8,951 bases of DNA from Chloroflexota bacterium. Lineage in GTDB: Bacteria > Chloroflexota > Chloroflexia > Thermomicrobiales > UBA6265. Each line of letters starts with the position of its first letter. Position 1 is the first letter of the stretch. Below are positions 1 to 6,803 of the stretch, piece by piece. The notes beneath the pieces are model-generated. The model did no database searches and was not told the DNA's origin. It worked only from the letters and a program-made list of their open reading frames with translations. A program made the translations under genes and the position numbers. The stretch spans positions 1 to 8,951 of the forward strand of contig JAFAEA010000299.1 of NCBI GenBank assembly GCA_023424355.1. Reading direction: 5' to 3'.

Positions 1-974
1 GCAAAGGTGTACAGCACATCATCGCGTTGCAACTTGGCATCCGGAATGGCGAGGTTCGTTTCATCGAGCAGGTAGCGGATTTCGTCCTCGGTGGCGACGA
101 TTTCGTCCAGATCGCCAGAAAAGCGGATATCCGTGGTGCCGATGAGATACATCTGGTTCCACGGAATGATGAAGTACGGGCGCCCATCAGTGCGCGCTTC
201 TATGTAGAGGGCATCCTTCGGAGCACCAGGGAACGGCTCCACCACAATATGGCTGCCTTTGGTACCACCGTTATATCGGGGGAAATCGCCCGCGAGTCCG
301 AGAACCTTATCGATCCATGGACCCGCAACATTGATGACGCTCGCAGAGGTGACCCGATGCTCCTCGCCGTGTCGATCGGTGTAGATCACGGCGTTCACGT
401 CGCCATCTGCGATCTCGAAGTCGGTGACGGTTGCATGCGTTTTCACCGTACCGCCCTGGCGAACGCCATCCACCACGTTCTCGACCACGAGTCGTTCCGG
501 GAACACTGCCTGGCAGTCGTAATACCGACCGGCAGCGCGGAGTCCATTCGGATCCAGACCCGGTTCGGCTTCAAGAGCCTGATCTCGTGTGAGCATTTTG
601 CTACCGGGCACGGATTTGTCGTAGCTGAGCACATCGTACGCAACCATTCCGAGGCCGATCATGAACGGTCCGCGTTTGTGCCCCTTGTACACCGGCAATG
701 TGAGTGGAAGCGGAGTTACCAGGTGCGGAGCTGAGTGCAGGAGTCGTTCCCGCTCTCGCAAGGATTCGCGCACAAGAGGGAACTCGTAGTGTTCCAGATA
801 GCGAAGTCCGCCGTGGATGAGCCGACTGGATGTCGCGGTGGTTGCGCCACCGAGATCGTCCTTCTCCAACAGGAGCGCCTTATATCCACGCAGGCTGGCT
901 TCCCGAAAGATTCCGGCACCATTGATACCCGCACCAATAACTACAACATCGTATTCTGGCTGGGAAGAACTCAT
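1..974 (-). CDS. glpD: Glycerol-3-phosphate dehydrogenase, N-terminal part (cut by window edge)
   Basis: This is an FAD-dependent enzyme that oxidises sn-glycerol 3-phosphate to dihydroxyacetone phosphate and feeds electrons to the quinone pool at the membrane. I translated the minus strand from ATG at 974 and found an uninterrupted frame of 324 codons running off the left edge. Visible are the dinucleotide-binding motif GAGING (residues 14-19, GxGxxG), an acidic residue closing the second strand (E37), and the family signature GGATTATSSRLIHGGLRYL (42-60). Further on are NVAGPWID near residue 215 and YFIIPWNQMYLIGTTDIRF near 270-290. GlpD proteins are usually 500-560 residues, so about 200 C-terminal residues lie outside. 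The start is supported by GAGAGG (978-983) and by the expected N-terminus. It follows the solute-binding protein gene by 78 nt on the same strand, with a possible promoter or operator in that gap. The family call is secure. Confidence 0.95.
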   Translation of the reverse strand, partial: MSSSQPEYDVVVIGAGINGAGIFREASLRGYKALLLEKDDLGGATTATSSRLIHGGLRYLEHYEFPLVRESLRERERLLHSAPHLVTPLPLTLPVYKGHKRGPFMIGLGMVAYDVLSYDKSVPGSKMLTRDQALEAEPGLDPNGLRAAGRYYDCQAVFPERLVVENVVDGVRQGGTVKTHATVTDFEIADGDVNAVIYTDRHGEEHRVTSASVINVAGPWIDKVLGLAGDFPRYNGGTKGSHIVVEPFPGAPKDALYIEARTDGRPYFIIPWNQMYLIGTTDIRFSGDLDEIVATEDEIRYLLDETNLAIPDAKLQRDDVLYTF

Positions 975-1023
975 AAACCTCTCATCCTTGCAGGATTGTT
1001 AACGCACACCGATCCATTTACGT

Positions 1024-1046
1024 GAATAGTACGGCAAACTTGGCGA
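1024..1046 (-). promoter_or_regulatory. Shared upstream element, copy 1 (before glpD)
   Basis: On the minus strand this reads TCGCCAAGTTTGCC followed by a TACTAT hexamer. The 10-mer CAAGTTTGCC (1033-1042) is identical to one before lysE (3735-3744), and similarity continues on both sides: TCG[CA]CAAGTTTGCC, then a short variable stretch, then TATTC. The core ends 58 nt upstream of the glpD ATG. TACTAT or the neighbouring bases could be a -10, but I see no good -35 around it. It may be an operator or activator site overlapping a weak promoter. Direct evidence is the repeat and its matching position; the role is inferred. Confidence 0.4.
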
Positions 1047-1052
1047 GACCGC

Positions 1053-2939
1053 TCAGTCCAGAGGAGTCGCTTCCGGGCTGGATACCGGCGATGCGGCAGG
1101 AGTTGCACTCGGCGTGCCCTCTGGTTCCGGTGTTATTGGTCTACCCTGTCCTCGCCACCAACGATGCGCATTGCGGGTATTGAGGAAGATATCCGCGTTG
1201 AAACCTTGAACATCGTCTCGCACCAACACCAGATCATCCGGGAATCCGAACCAGATCCCAAACATATCCTCGTTGGTGAGTCGTTGAATTTCGGTGGCCG
1301 CGGCTCGCATGGCATCGGGATCCGTAGCGTTGAACCACTCCTGGATCGCCGTATCGACGCCAGAGTTGTAATATCCACCAGGATTCCATCCACGAACATT
1401 GCTGCGAATATCCCATTGCGATCCGTACAGATCGAATTCGTTGAACGCCGGATAATTCACCAGCGAATAGGCAATGAGATCGTATTGACGATCCGATACC
1501 CATCGCTGATCGAATACATCGTCAAACAAAGGTTGAACAGTGAGCCGCACGCCAATCGCCGACCAATCTGTTTGCAGTCGATTGAGAAGCGCAAGGAGTT
1601 CCGGCCGGTCTGTTTCTCTCACGATCATGTAGAGATCGGTTTTGTTGCCGTACGCGTCCTCGAGCAGACCATCGCCATCGATATCCGCCCAGCCGCCATC
1701 GGCGAGCAGTTGGCGTGCGCCTTCCGGGTCGTACTTCGGATTCTGCAGAGAATCGTCGTGGAGCCACGGCTGCGCCATGGTGCCTACGGCATGTTCATTG
1801 ATGAAGCCGTAAAACATTTCATCGGCATATTTGTCACGATCAACCGCCATTGTCAGTGCCTGCCTCAGCGACTGATCGACCATCATCGTGGAGGTTGCGT
1901 TCGCAGGATTGTGGAAATTGATGGCGGCGAAGAGTGCCGTGGCTGAAGGTGCAACGAAGAGATTGCCGGATTCCGACCAAACCTCTTCAAGCTGAGATGC
2001 AGTGACTGGTAGCACATCGATATCGCCCTGCTTCCAGGCCAGAAGTCTCGCCGAAATGTCGTCCTGCACCAGCAATGTGAGTTTGTCTGCGTGGGCGGGC
2101 GTATCGAAATAATCATCGAATCGCGCGAGGGCCACATTGCCCTCGTCAACCGAATCCAGTTTCCAGGGGCCGGTACCGATCCACGCCGCCGGCGTGAGAT
2201 CAGCGCGAGAGATTGTCTTCTCGCCTGCCGGGAATTCATCCCACAGCGGTTGGTACTGAGCCGCCTGTAACACTGGCATGCTGGCACCATTGAACACAAA
2301 TGCGCCATCCGGTGCGGCAAAGGTGAGCTTCAAGGTGGCATCGTCCACCGCTTCGGCAGCATCGATGAGACCAAACAGTCCGGACAATGCCGAATCATAG
2401 TCATCGCGATAGATCATGCAGGTCAGCGCAGCATCGTTGGCTGTAAATGCAGACCCATCGTGCCAGGACACATCGGTTCGTAGCTTGAAAGTGAGCTGCA
2501 GGCCATCGTCACTCCAGCTCCAACTTTCGGCCAACGCGGGTTCGGCTTCCATTGTTTCGGGATTGATGCTGACAAGGCCATCGAACACAGACATGAGCAG
2601 GGTCATATCCTGAACCTGGAGCGCAGGGTTTCCATCCTGGAGTCCGGTGCTCTGGATAAAGAGCTTGAGCTCGCCCCCAGATTTCGGATCGCCGTAGGTC
2701 GCACGACCGCGCACCACATTGATCTTGTGATCGGGCACGGGCTGTGGTGTCGGAGTCGGCGGAGGTGGCGGAGTCGCAACCGGCGATGCCACTGGCGACG
2801 CCTCGGGCGAAGCAGATGGTGTGGAATTCTGCATGGCCATGGCCAGTGCAAACGGGGAGAGGGCTACAGTAGCGGCTCCGCCGATAACCACGCGACGGCG
2901 ATTGAAGCGTTCGTCTTGTTTATGAGCTGTCTTAGTCAT
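1053..2939 (-). CDS. ABC transporter extracellular solute-binding protein, family 5 (peptide/oligomer type)
   Basis: A 628-residue secreted receptor of the SBP_bac_5 (DppA/OppA/NikA-like) family, which captures peptides or other oligomers for an ABC importer. Family features include FDGLVSINPETMEAEPALAES near residues 118-138, the following WSWSDDGLQLTFKLRTDVSW segment, and a DIDGDGLLED loop before the second lobe, common in this family. The N-terminus has a Tat-like signal (NRRRVV, 13-18, then a hydrophobic stretch to about 36) but no lipobox cysteine. A Pro/Ser/Ala/Thr stalk follows (about 40-70, ASPEASPVASPVATP then PPPPPTPTPQP). A second tract ends the protein (TPSATPAASPVSSPEATP). No permease or ATPase gene for it lies in the window, so the substrate cannot be named. 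It is 86 nt downstream of lysE and 78 nt upstream of glpD on the same strand. The start is the only ATG before the signal peptide; its ribosome binding site is weak. Confidence 0.93.
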   Translation of the reverse strand: MTKTAHKQDERFNRRRVVIGGAATVALSPFALAMAMQNSTPSASPEASPVASPVATPPPPPTPTPQPVPDHKINVVRGRATYGDPKSGGELKLFIQSTGLQDGNPALQVQDMTLLMSVFDGLVSINPETMEAEPALAESWSWSDDGLQLTFKLRTDVSWHDGSAFTANDAALTCMIYRDDYDSALSGLFGLIDAAEAVDDATLKLTFAAPDGAFVFNGASMPVLQAAQYQPLWDEFPAGEKTISRADLTPAAWIGTGPWKLDSVDEGNVALARFDDYFDTPAHADKLTLLVQDDISARLLAWKQGDIDVLPVTASQLEEVWSESGNLFVAPSATALFAAINFHNPANATSTMMVDQSLRQALTMAVDRDKYADEMFYGFINEHAVGTMAQPWLHDDSLQNPKYDPEGARQLLADGGWADIDGDGLLEDAYGNKTDLYMIVRETDRPELLALLNRLQTDWSAIGVRLTVQPLFDDVFDQRWVSDRQYDLIAYSLVNYPAFNEFDLYGSQWDIRSNVRGWNPGGYYNSGVDTAIQEWFNATDPDAMRAAATEIQRLTNEDMFGIWFGFPDDLVLVRDDVQGFNADIFLNTRNAHRWWRGQGRPITPEPEGTPSATPAASPVSSPEATPLD

Positions 2940-2965
2940 GGCATCCCGGGAGTGTCAGCATCGGC

Positions 2966-2997
2966 ACCCGAGTGTATATCGGGTTCTGCTTATTGTA
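2966..2997 (-). promoter_or_regulatory. Possible promoter -10 and operator of the solute-binding protein gene
   Basis: A -10-like TACAAT lies at 2997-2992 on the minus strand. Just after it, at about +1 to +19, is a perfect inverted repeat ACCCGA-7 nt-TCGGGT (2966-2971 and 2978/2979-2984). An inverted repeat right after the start point is a typical repressor-operator position. The -35 position 17 nt upstream is AGTCCA, which is poor, so the promoter call is weak. The hairpin has no T tract and is unlikely to be a terminator of lysE. Confidence 0.35.
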
Positions 2998-3025
2998 CGA
3001 TTCTTGCCCACGTCTGGACTTACGA

Positions 3026-3670
3026 TCAGAAAATCAAAAGAATTCCACTGTAGAGGAACCAGATTGCGAACCCCAACAGCGCTATGGCGCTGATACCAGT
3101 GATCCAGCGCATTCCGGTTCCGGTAACGAATCTGCGAGAGAACTGCGCCACCACAGAGATGCTGGTCACCCAGGTCAGGATTCCGAGCATGACACCGACC
3201 ACGAGAATCGGTCCGCTTCCCTCGCCGAATCGACTCACGGCATCTGCCGCCAACCCTGCGCCAACAGTGAGCCAGTAGACGATGCCGAACGGATTGAACG
3301 CCGCCAGCATGAATCCGGCCAGATACGTGCGGCTGCGCGGCACAACGATGGCTTCAGTTTCGCCATCGGCGCCAGAAAATGCCGTGCGGAGGCTGTTATA
3401 CCCAAGCCACGCCATCATCGCGGCTCCGGCGAGAAAGAGCACCACACGCAGATTCTCGTTCTCCGCGAATCTGGAGAAGCCGGTCACGATCGCCATCGCG
3501 TAAATCGTGTCTGCCGTGAGTGCCCCCAAACCCATCAACCAGCCGTGGAGAAAACCATCCCGGATACCGCGGCGCACAATTTCAATATTGATCGGGCCTA
3601 TTGGTGCCGCCAGAATTACACCAACCGTGGCACCGTAAACAATGAGTTGTGCAATTTCTACCGGTGACAT
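3026..3670 (-). CDS. LysE/RhtB-family amino-acid exporter
   Basis: A 214-residue integral membrane protein of the LysE translocator superfamily, which exports amino acids or other small metabolites across the cytoplasmic membrane. The N-terminal segment carries the family motif in the form APIGPINIEIVRRG (22-35). NPFGIVYW (126-133) matches the conserved NP...W segment at the start of the second half. About six hydrophobic segments are visible, near 7-27, 44-65, 76-96, 115-141, 153-176 and 188-213, with a charged linker (100-114) between the halves. The length is typical for the family (about 200-220). The ATG at 3670 has GGAG 6 nt upstream on the minus strand. The gene diverges from the zinc-ribbon membrane protein and is followed by the solute-binding protein gene. 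The substrate cannot be read from sequence; the family call is strong. Confidence 0.9.
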   Translation of the reverse strand: MSPVEIAQLIVYGATVGVILAAPIGPINIEIVRRGIRDGFLHGWLMGLGALTADTIYAMAIVTGFSRFAENENLRVVLFLAGAAMMAWLGYNSLRTAFSGADGETEAIVVPRSRTYLAGFMLAAFNPFGIVYWLTVGAGLAADAVSRFGEGSGPILVVGVMLGILTWVTSISVVAQFSRRFVTGTGMRWITGISAIALLGFAIWFLYSGILLIF

Positions 3671-3795
3671 GTACGCTCCATTCCCTCACTCACACAATCT
3701 CACCAGTTTACGTCTGCATTCATCGAATAATCATGGCAAACTTGTCGAACTGCACCTCGAATGGAGCCACATTCTCGTGACACTGAGGAAATAAC
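3671..3795. promoter_or_regulatory. Divergent intergenic region between lysE and the zinc-ribbon membrane protein gene
   Basis: These 125 nt must hold the control signals for both divergent genes. On the minus side is the element shared with the glpD upstream region (3725-3748). On the plus side the only clear signal is the ribosome binding site GAGGAA (3785-3790), 5 nt before the ATG at 3796. I found no consensus -35/-10 pair on the plus strand. Confidence 0.5.
3725..3748 (-). promoter_or_regulatory. Shared upstream element, copy 2 (before lysE)
   Basis: The minus strand reads TCGACAAGTTTGCC, then ATGAT and TATTC. The core CAAGTTTGCC (3735-3744) is identical to the copy before glpD, and the flanking TCG and TATTC are also shared. 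The core ends 64 nt upstream of the lysE ATG, compared with 58 nt in the other copy. GATTAT inside it could serve as a -10. It may be the binding site of a regulator common to both genes. Confidence 0.4.
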
Positions 3796-5184
3796 ATGAC
3801 CGACCAGCGCGAACCCGATCATCCCGATCAGCCAACAGATATCCACGATCAGATTGATGACTTGCTTCCGGTTCCCGATGACGACGATGCGAGTGCTCAG
3901 CCAGAAACCGTCGATAGCCCTCTGGATGAAGTGATCCCGGCACCTACTTCTCGAGAAGAAGCTCCCGATGACTCCTCCACCCGGGAAGAACTTGAGGTGG
4001 ACACATCTGCTGATGGTTTGGATGACATCATCGTGGTGAACCCGGCCGAACAGGATAATTCAGAAAGCGAAACCTTTCAGCCAATAGTCTCCGGTTCGGA
4101 CCGTTCGATTGAACCCGATGCGGAGAGTCATGCGGAGACTGAGATCGGCGACGGCGATAAGGACACAGATCCGATCGAAACCGGTCAGGATATATCCACC
4201 TGCGCAGTGTGTGGTCACTCGCTTGCACAGGAGCGTTTCTGTCCGAATTGCGGCACCGAGCAGGCAGCAACTTCTGCATGGGTGGCGCGGTTGAATCCAT
4301 TCTTTGCCTGGAGCCGCCCACTCGCTGTGCGCGTGACACTCACTGTGGCTGCGATGCTCGCGCTAATTGCACTGCTCTCTGATTCCGGAACCGCTGCTTT
4401 GGTGATTTCCGCATCTGTGGTACCAGTGGTATTGCTCATCAGCCTCGCGATACGAATCGAGGGATGGGCACACGTCAGCAGAGTGCAATCCGCCATGATG
4501 CTGCTGGTCGGACTGGCTGCAGGAACGCCGATCGCCTGGATTGCGACGCGAATCGTGAAGCGATCCTGGATCGACGGCGGAGTGCTGCAGTTCGGCGCAA
4601 CTTCGTTTGGCGGCGTGGCGGCGGGTATATCCGGAGCTGCACCATTCCTGGTTTGGCTGGTTGTTGGCCTGCTTCTTCCATTGATATTGCTTCTGGTGAT
4701 TGGCGGCGTGCCGGCCGGGTTGCGTATGGCGCTCTCGATGAACCCACGGGAGAGTGCCGGCATGATGCTTTCGGCGGGGGTCGCTGCCGGATACCTCATC
4801 GGATCGGCCGCAGTGTTCTATCAGCCGTTGGGATCCGAGATTCCACCCATCATGTCGACTTCCCAGTGGACGCTCACCATCGTTGGCATTGCTGTGTTCC
4901 GACCACTCATCTGGGTCGCATCCGGTGCGATGCTGGGTGCCGTGGTTTGGCGATACCTGGCTACAGCTTCCCTCCCGGGCGTGGCGGTTCCCGGAGCGAT
5001 CGCGGCGGGTATCCCACTGCTATACACCTTGTTTAGCCTCGCATCGGCACCTGCCGGACTCTGGACAGCAACGTTGTTGAGCGTCGTCTTCGCCGTTGCA
5101 TCCATGTTCATGTTGGGTCGATTCATCGAAACAGCGCGCAAGAACGATCTCAAGGCAAACAATAACCCACCAACCATCGATTAA
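3796..5184 (+). CDS. Unrecognised zinc-ribbon multi-pass membrane protein
   Basis: A 462-residue protein I cannot assign to a family. Three parts are visible. Residues 1-135 are strongly acidic (many Asp/Glu, plus Pro/Ser/Thr), almost free of aromatic residues, and probably disordered. Residues 136-152 form a zinc ribbon, CAVCGHSLAQERFCPNCG, with C136, C139, C149 and C152 (CxxC-x9-CxxC). Residues about 177-441 hold some eight hydrophobic segments, near 177-194, 199-218, 233-253, 283-303, 322-343, 358-381, 395-416 and 421-441. The C-terminus is short and polar. I saw no EExxK-type PrsW protease motif and no transporter signature. The start has a good ribosome binding site (GAGGAA, 3785-3790). 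The gene diverges from lysE and is followed by two hairpins, so it is probably monocistronic. The gene is very likely real because of its domain order and composition; its function is unknown. Confidence 0.85.
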   Translation: MTDQREPDHPDQPTDIHDQIDDLLPVPDDDDASAQPETVDSPLDEVIPAPTSREEAPDDSSTREELEVDTSADGLDDIIVVNPAEQDNSESETFQPIVSGSDRSIEPDAESHAETEIGDGDKDTDPIETGQDISTCAVCGHSLAQERFCPNCGTEQAATSAWVARLNPFFAWSRPLAVRVTLTVAAMLALIALLSDSGTAALVISASVVPVVLLISLAIRIEGWAHVSRVQSAMMLLVGLAAGTPIAWIATRIVKRSWIDGGVLQFGATSFGGVAAGISGAAPFLVWLVVGLLLPLILLLVIGGVPAGLRMALSMNPRESAGMMLSAGVAAGYLIGSAAVFYQPLGSEIPPIMSTSQWTLTIVGIAVFRPLIWVASGAMLGAVVWRYLATASLPGVAVPGAIAAGIPLLYTLFSLASAPAGLWTATLLSVVFAVASMFMLGRFIETARKNDLKANNNPPTID

Positions 5185-5188
5185 GCGG

Positions 5189-5227
5189 ACAGAGCGCTCG
5201 TACCTTTCGGTCCGAACGCCCTGTTTT
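5189..5227 (+). terminator. Probable intrinsic terminator of the zinc-ribbon membrane protein gene
   Basis: Arms ACAGAGCG (5189-5196) and CGCCCTGT (5217-5224) pair with one A-C mismatch around a 20-nt loop, and TTTT (5224-5227) follows. It starts 5 nt after the stop codon. The long loop and the mismatch make it moderate rather than strong. Confidence 0.5.
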
Positions 5228-5257
5228 ACTTCCGCTCTGAATCTACGATCTTTGGGT

Positions 5258-5282
5258 CACCGCCTTGGGAAAGGTGGTGTTT
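5258..5282 (+). terminator. Second hairpin with GNRA-type loop, possible backup terminator
   Basis: CACCGCCTT (5258-5266) and AAGGTGGTG (5271-5279) form a 9-bp stem with one G-U pair, closed by a GGGA tetraloop of the GNRA kind, then TTT. On the opposite strand the wobble becomes an A-C mismatch and there is no T tract, so the plus strand is the likely transcribed one. The T tract is short, so it could also be an mRNA 3'-end stabilising hairpin. Confidence 0.45.
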
Positions 5283-5560
5283 CATGCCGCTCCATTGCTG
5301 GATCGGAACCCCGTCCTTTGGATTCGGCATCGCGCCGAACTGTTGTCACCCGCCGACGTTTGTGGAAACTTCGCGCCCCATTCGATGACAACTGATTGCC
5401 TACTGAAGCTAGCAGCCAACCGGGTTCATGAAACTCTTCCGAACGGTCTACGATCTCTCGAGAGTTCGGTCAACCGCAATGTCCGGCAAATACATGTTGA
5501 TTTCAGGATCCCTGAAGACATGAATCACCGAACGACGAGCCGAGGATTCACAGCAAACAA

Positions 5561-5589
5561 ACAGTATGGTCCAGCGGAGCGAATGTCAA
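5561..5589 (-). promoter_or_regulatory. Promoter-like sequence downstream of aroF, minus strand
   Basis: On the minus strand a perfect TTGACA (5589-5584) is followed after exactly 17 nt by TACTGT (5566-5561). It lies just beyond the aroF stop codon and points into the 429-nt gap, where no convincing gene is seen. It could drive a small RNA or antisense transcription of the upstream gene's 3' end, or be a chance match. Confidence 0.3.
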
Positions 5590-5613
5590 GAGAAGCTCAA
5601 TCGCGACAACCTG

Positions 5614-6660
5614 TTACGCAGTGGCGTCGAGATGGTGAATCTCGGCCACTTCTGGCACCTCAATTTCCGTTTCGGCAAGCAGGGTGCTCAGCGCATGTAC
5701 TCTCTGCACAATTCGAGCCAGCTCGTTTGGAGTAACGGTTTGCATGCCGTCACTCAGCGCGTTGTCCGGATCCGGATGAACTTCAATCGCCAGACCGTCG
5801 GCGCCGGCAGCAATTCCTGCGAGCGACATGCGATGCACCAACTCGCGTCGACCGGTTCCGTGGCTTGGATCCACGATGATCGGCAGGTGAGATACTGCGC
5901 GCACTCCTGGCACGACGTTGAGATCGAGGTTGAAACGGAAGGCAGGATCGGCTGTGCGAATACCGCGCTCGCACAGCACCACATTGGGGTTGCCATGGGC
6001 CATGATGTATTCCGCGCTCATGAGGAATTCTTCCAGCGTGGCGCTGAATCCGCGCTTGAGAAGCACCGGCTTGCTGCTGCGGCCACAGGCCTTCAGCAAG
6101 GGGAAGTTGGCCATGTTGCGGGAACCAATCTGCAGCATATCGGCAAAGCTGGACACGAGCTCTACCTGATCTGGCTCCATCACCTCGGTCACCACCGGCA
6201 GGCCGGTGGCTTCGCGGGCATCGGCCAACATCTGGAGTCCCAGCTCACCATGTCCCTGGAACGAATATGGTGAGGTTCTCGGTTTAAAGGCACCGCCCCG
6301 AAGCATGGTGGCACCTGCGGCTTTGGCCATTTTGGCCTGTTCGATGATGGCTTCACGACCTTCAACCGAGCACGGGCCCGCCATGATCACGGGATCGCCG
6401 CCACCGATGACAACATTGCCAACCTGGACCGTGCTCTTGTCGCGGGCATCGAGGCTGGCCATGGCGAACGGCATGTGCTTCTCCACAACGCGCACTACGC
6501 CTGGCAACTCGTCTACCGAATCGATGAGTGATCCACCAATCGAAAGCACGTGGCCGCCCCGACCACTATCCATGGCGGCTGCGAGCAAATTTTGCTCTGC
6601 TGCCATGTGAAGAATCTGTTGTCTGGTTTGGTCTGATCCTGCTCCGAGTTCGATCAACAT
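5614..6660 (-). CDS. aroF: 3-deoxy-7-phosphoheptulonate (DAHP) synthase
   Basis: It condenses phosphoenolpyruvate with erythrose 4-phosphate to DAHP, the first step of the shikimate pathway to Trp, Tyr and Phe. The 348 residues match the bacterial type I-beta form like that of Thermotoga (about 338). An N-terminal domain (about 1-75) sits where that enzyme has its ferredoxin-like regulatory domain for feedback inhibition. The barrel follows with AGPCSVE (94-100), RGGAFKPRTSPYSFQG (121-136), KPVLLKRG (197-204), CERGIR (230-235), DPSHGTGRR (264-272) and EVHPDPDNALSDG (293-305). The expected metal ligands Cys97, His267, Glu293 and Asp304 are present. I chose ATG 6660 because GGAAGGA (6669-6675) lies 8 nt upstream and the N-terminus then matches the family. 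A longer frame from TTG 6849 would run through the leader terminator. The gene sits behind a leader peptide and attenuator, so expression probably responds to aromatic amino-acid supply. Confidence 0.96.
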   Translation of the reverse strand: MLIELGAGSDQTRQQILHMAAEQNLLAAAMDSGRGGHVLSIGGSLIDSVDELPGVVRVVEKHMPFAMASLDARDKSTVQVGNVVIGGGDPVIMAGPCSVEGREAIIEQAKMAKAAGATMLRGGAFKPRTSPYSFQGHGELGLQMLADAREATGLPVVTEVMEPDQVELVSSFADMLQIGSRNMANFPLLKACGRSSKPVLLKRGFSATLEEFLMSAEYIMAHGNPNVVLCERGIRTADPAFRFNLDLNVVPGVRAVSHLPIIVDPSHGTGRRELVHRMSLAGIAAGADGLAIEVHPDPDNALSDGMQTVTPNELARIVQRVHALSTLLAETEIEVPEVAEIHHLDATA

Positions 6661-6722
6661 TTTGTGTGTCCTTCCATTGCCGTGTTCCAGCCGGCGACTG
6701 ATCTCAAGACTTTCGGGGAAAC

Positions 6723-6748
6723 AAAAAACCGAGACATTTGTCTCGGTT
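6723..6748 (-). terminator. Intrinsic terminator in the aroF leader (attenuator)
   Basis: On the minus strand AACCGAGAC (6748-6740), loop AAAT, and GTCTCGGTT (6735-6727) form a perfect 9-bp stem that runs straight into a T tract (six T at 6728-6723). It lies after the leader-peptide stop and 62 nt before the aroF start, so it would stop transcripts before the gene unless overridden. Flanking GGGGGAA and TTTCCCC could lengthen the stem outside the T tract. The structure is clear; its regulated use is inferred from the leader peptide. Confidence 0.88.
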
Positions 6749-6803
6749 CCCCCTGCAAACTGTGCTTTCCCTTGGCCTGGCCCTCGTTGTCGATAGACTC
6801 CTA

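Larger units (their letters stand above)
5185..5613. other. Long intergenic region with no convincing gene
   Basis: These 429 nt lie between two converging genes. Near the left end are two plus-strand hairpins, listed separately. The rest holds a minus-strand promoter-like pair (5561-5589), an inverted repeat TTCAGG-3 nt-CCTGAA (5502-5516), and CCGAAC/GTTCGG arms (5439-5444, 5464-5469) around the palindrome TCTCGAGA. There is also a direct repeat TCTACGATCT (5242-5251, 5447-5456). CCGAAC or its complement occurs five times. Open frames here have no recognisable protein character and run into aroF antisense. It could hold a small RNA or the remains of a lost gene; I cannot tell. Confidence 0.5.

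Noticed and set aside
27..734. Plus-strand 235-codon frame
   Set aside because: Lies entirely antisense to glpD, whose frame is unambiguous; its protein has no recognisable character.
1164..1946. Plus-strand 260-codon frame
   Set aside because: Antisense shadow of the solute-binding protein gene.
2972..3667. Plus-strand 231-codon frame
   Set aside because: Antisense shadow of lysE; very polar and without domain features.
5300..5330. tRNA T-arm-like stretch (GGGGTTCCGATCC on the minus strand)
   Set aside because: The flanking stem does not pair and no cloverleaf can be drawn around it.
5502..5516. TTCAGG-3 nt-CCTGAA as terminator of aroF
   Set aside because: The stem is short and no T tract follows on the minus strand; no clear aroF terminator is visible.
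5265..5735. Plus-strand 156-codon frame in the intergenic gap
   Set aside because: No family likeness, no good ribosome binding site, runs into the antisense of aroF, and begins inside a hairpin.
5566..6273. Plus-strand 235-codon frame
   Set aside because: Antisense shadow of aroF.
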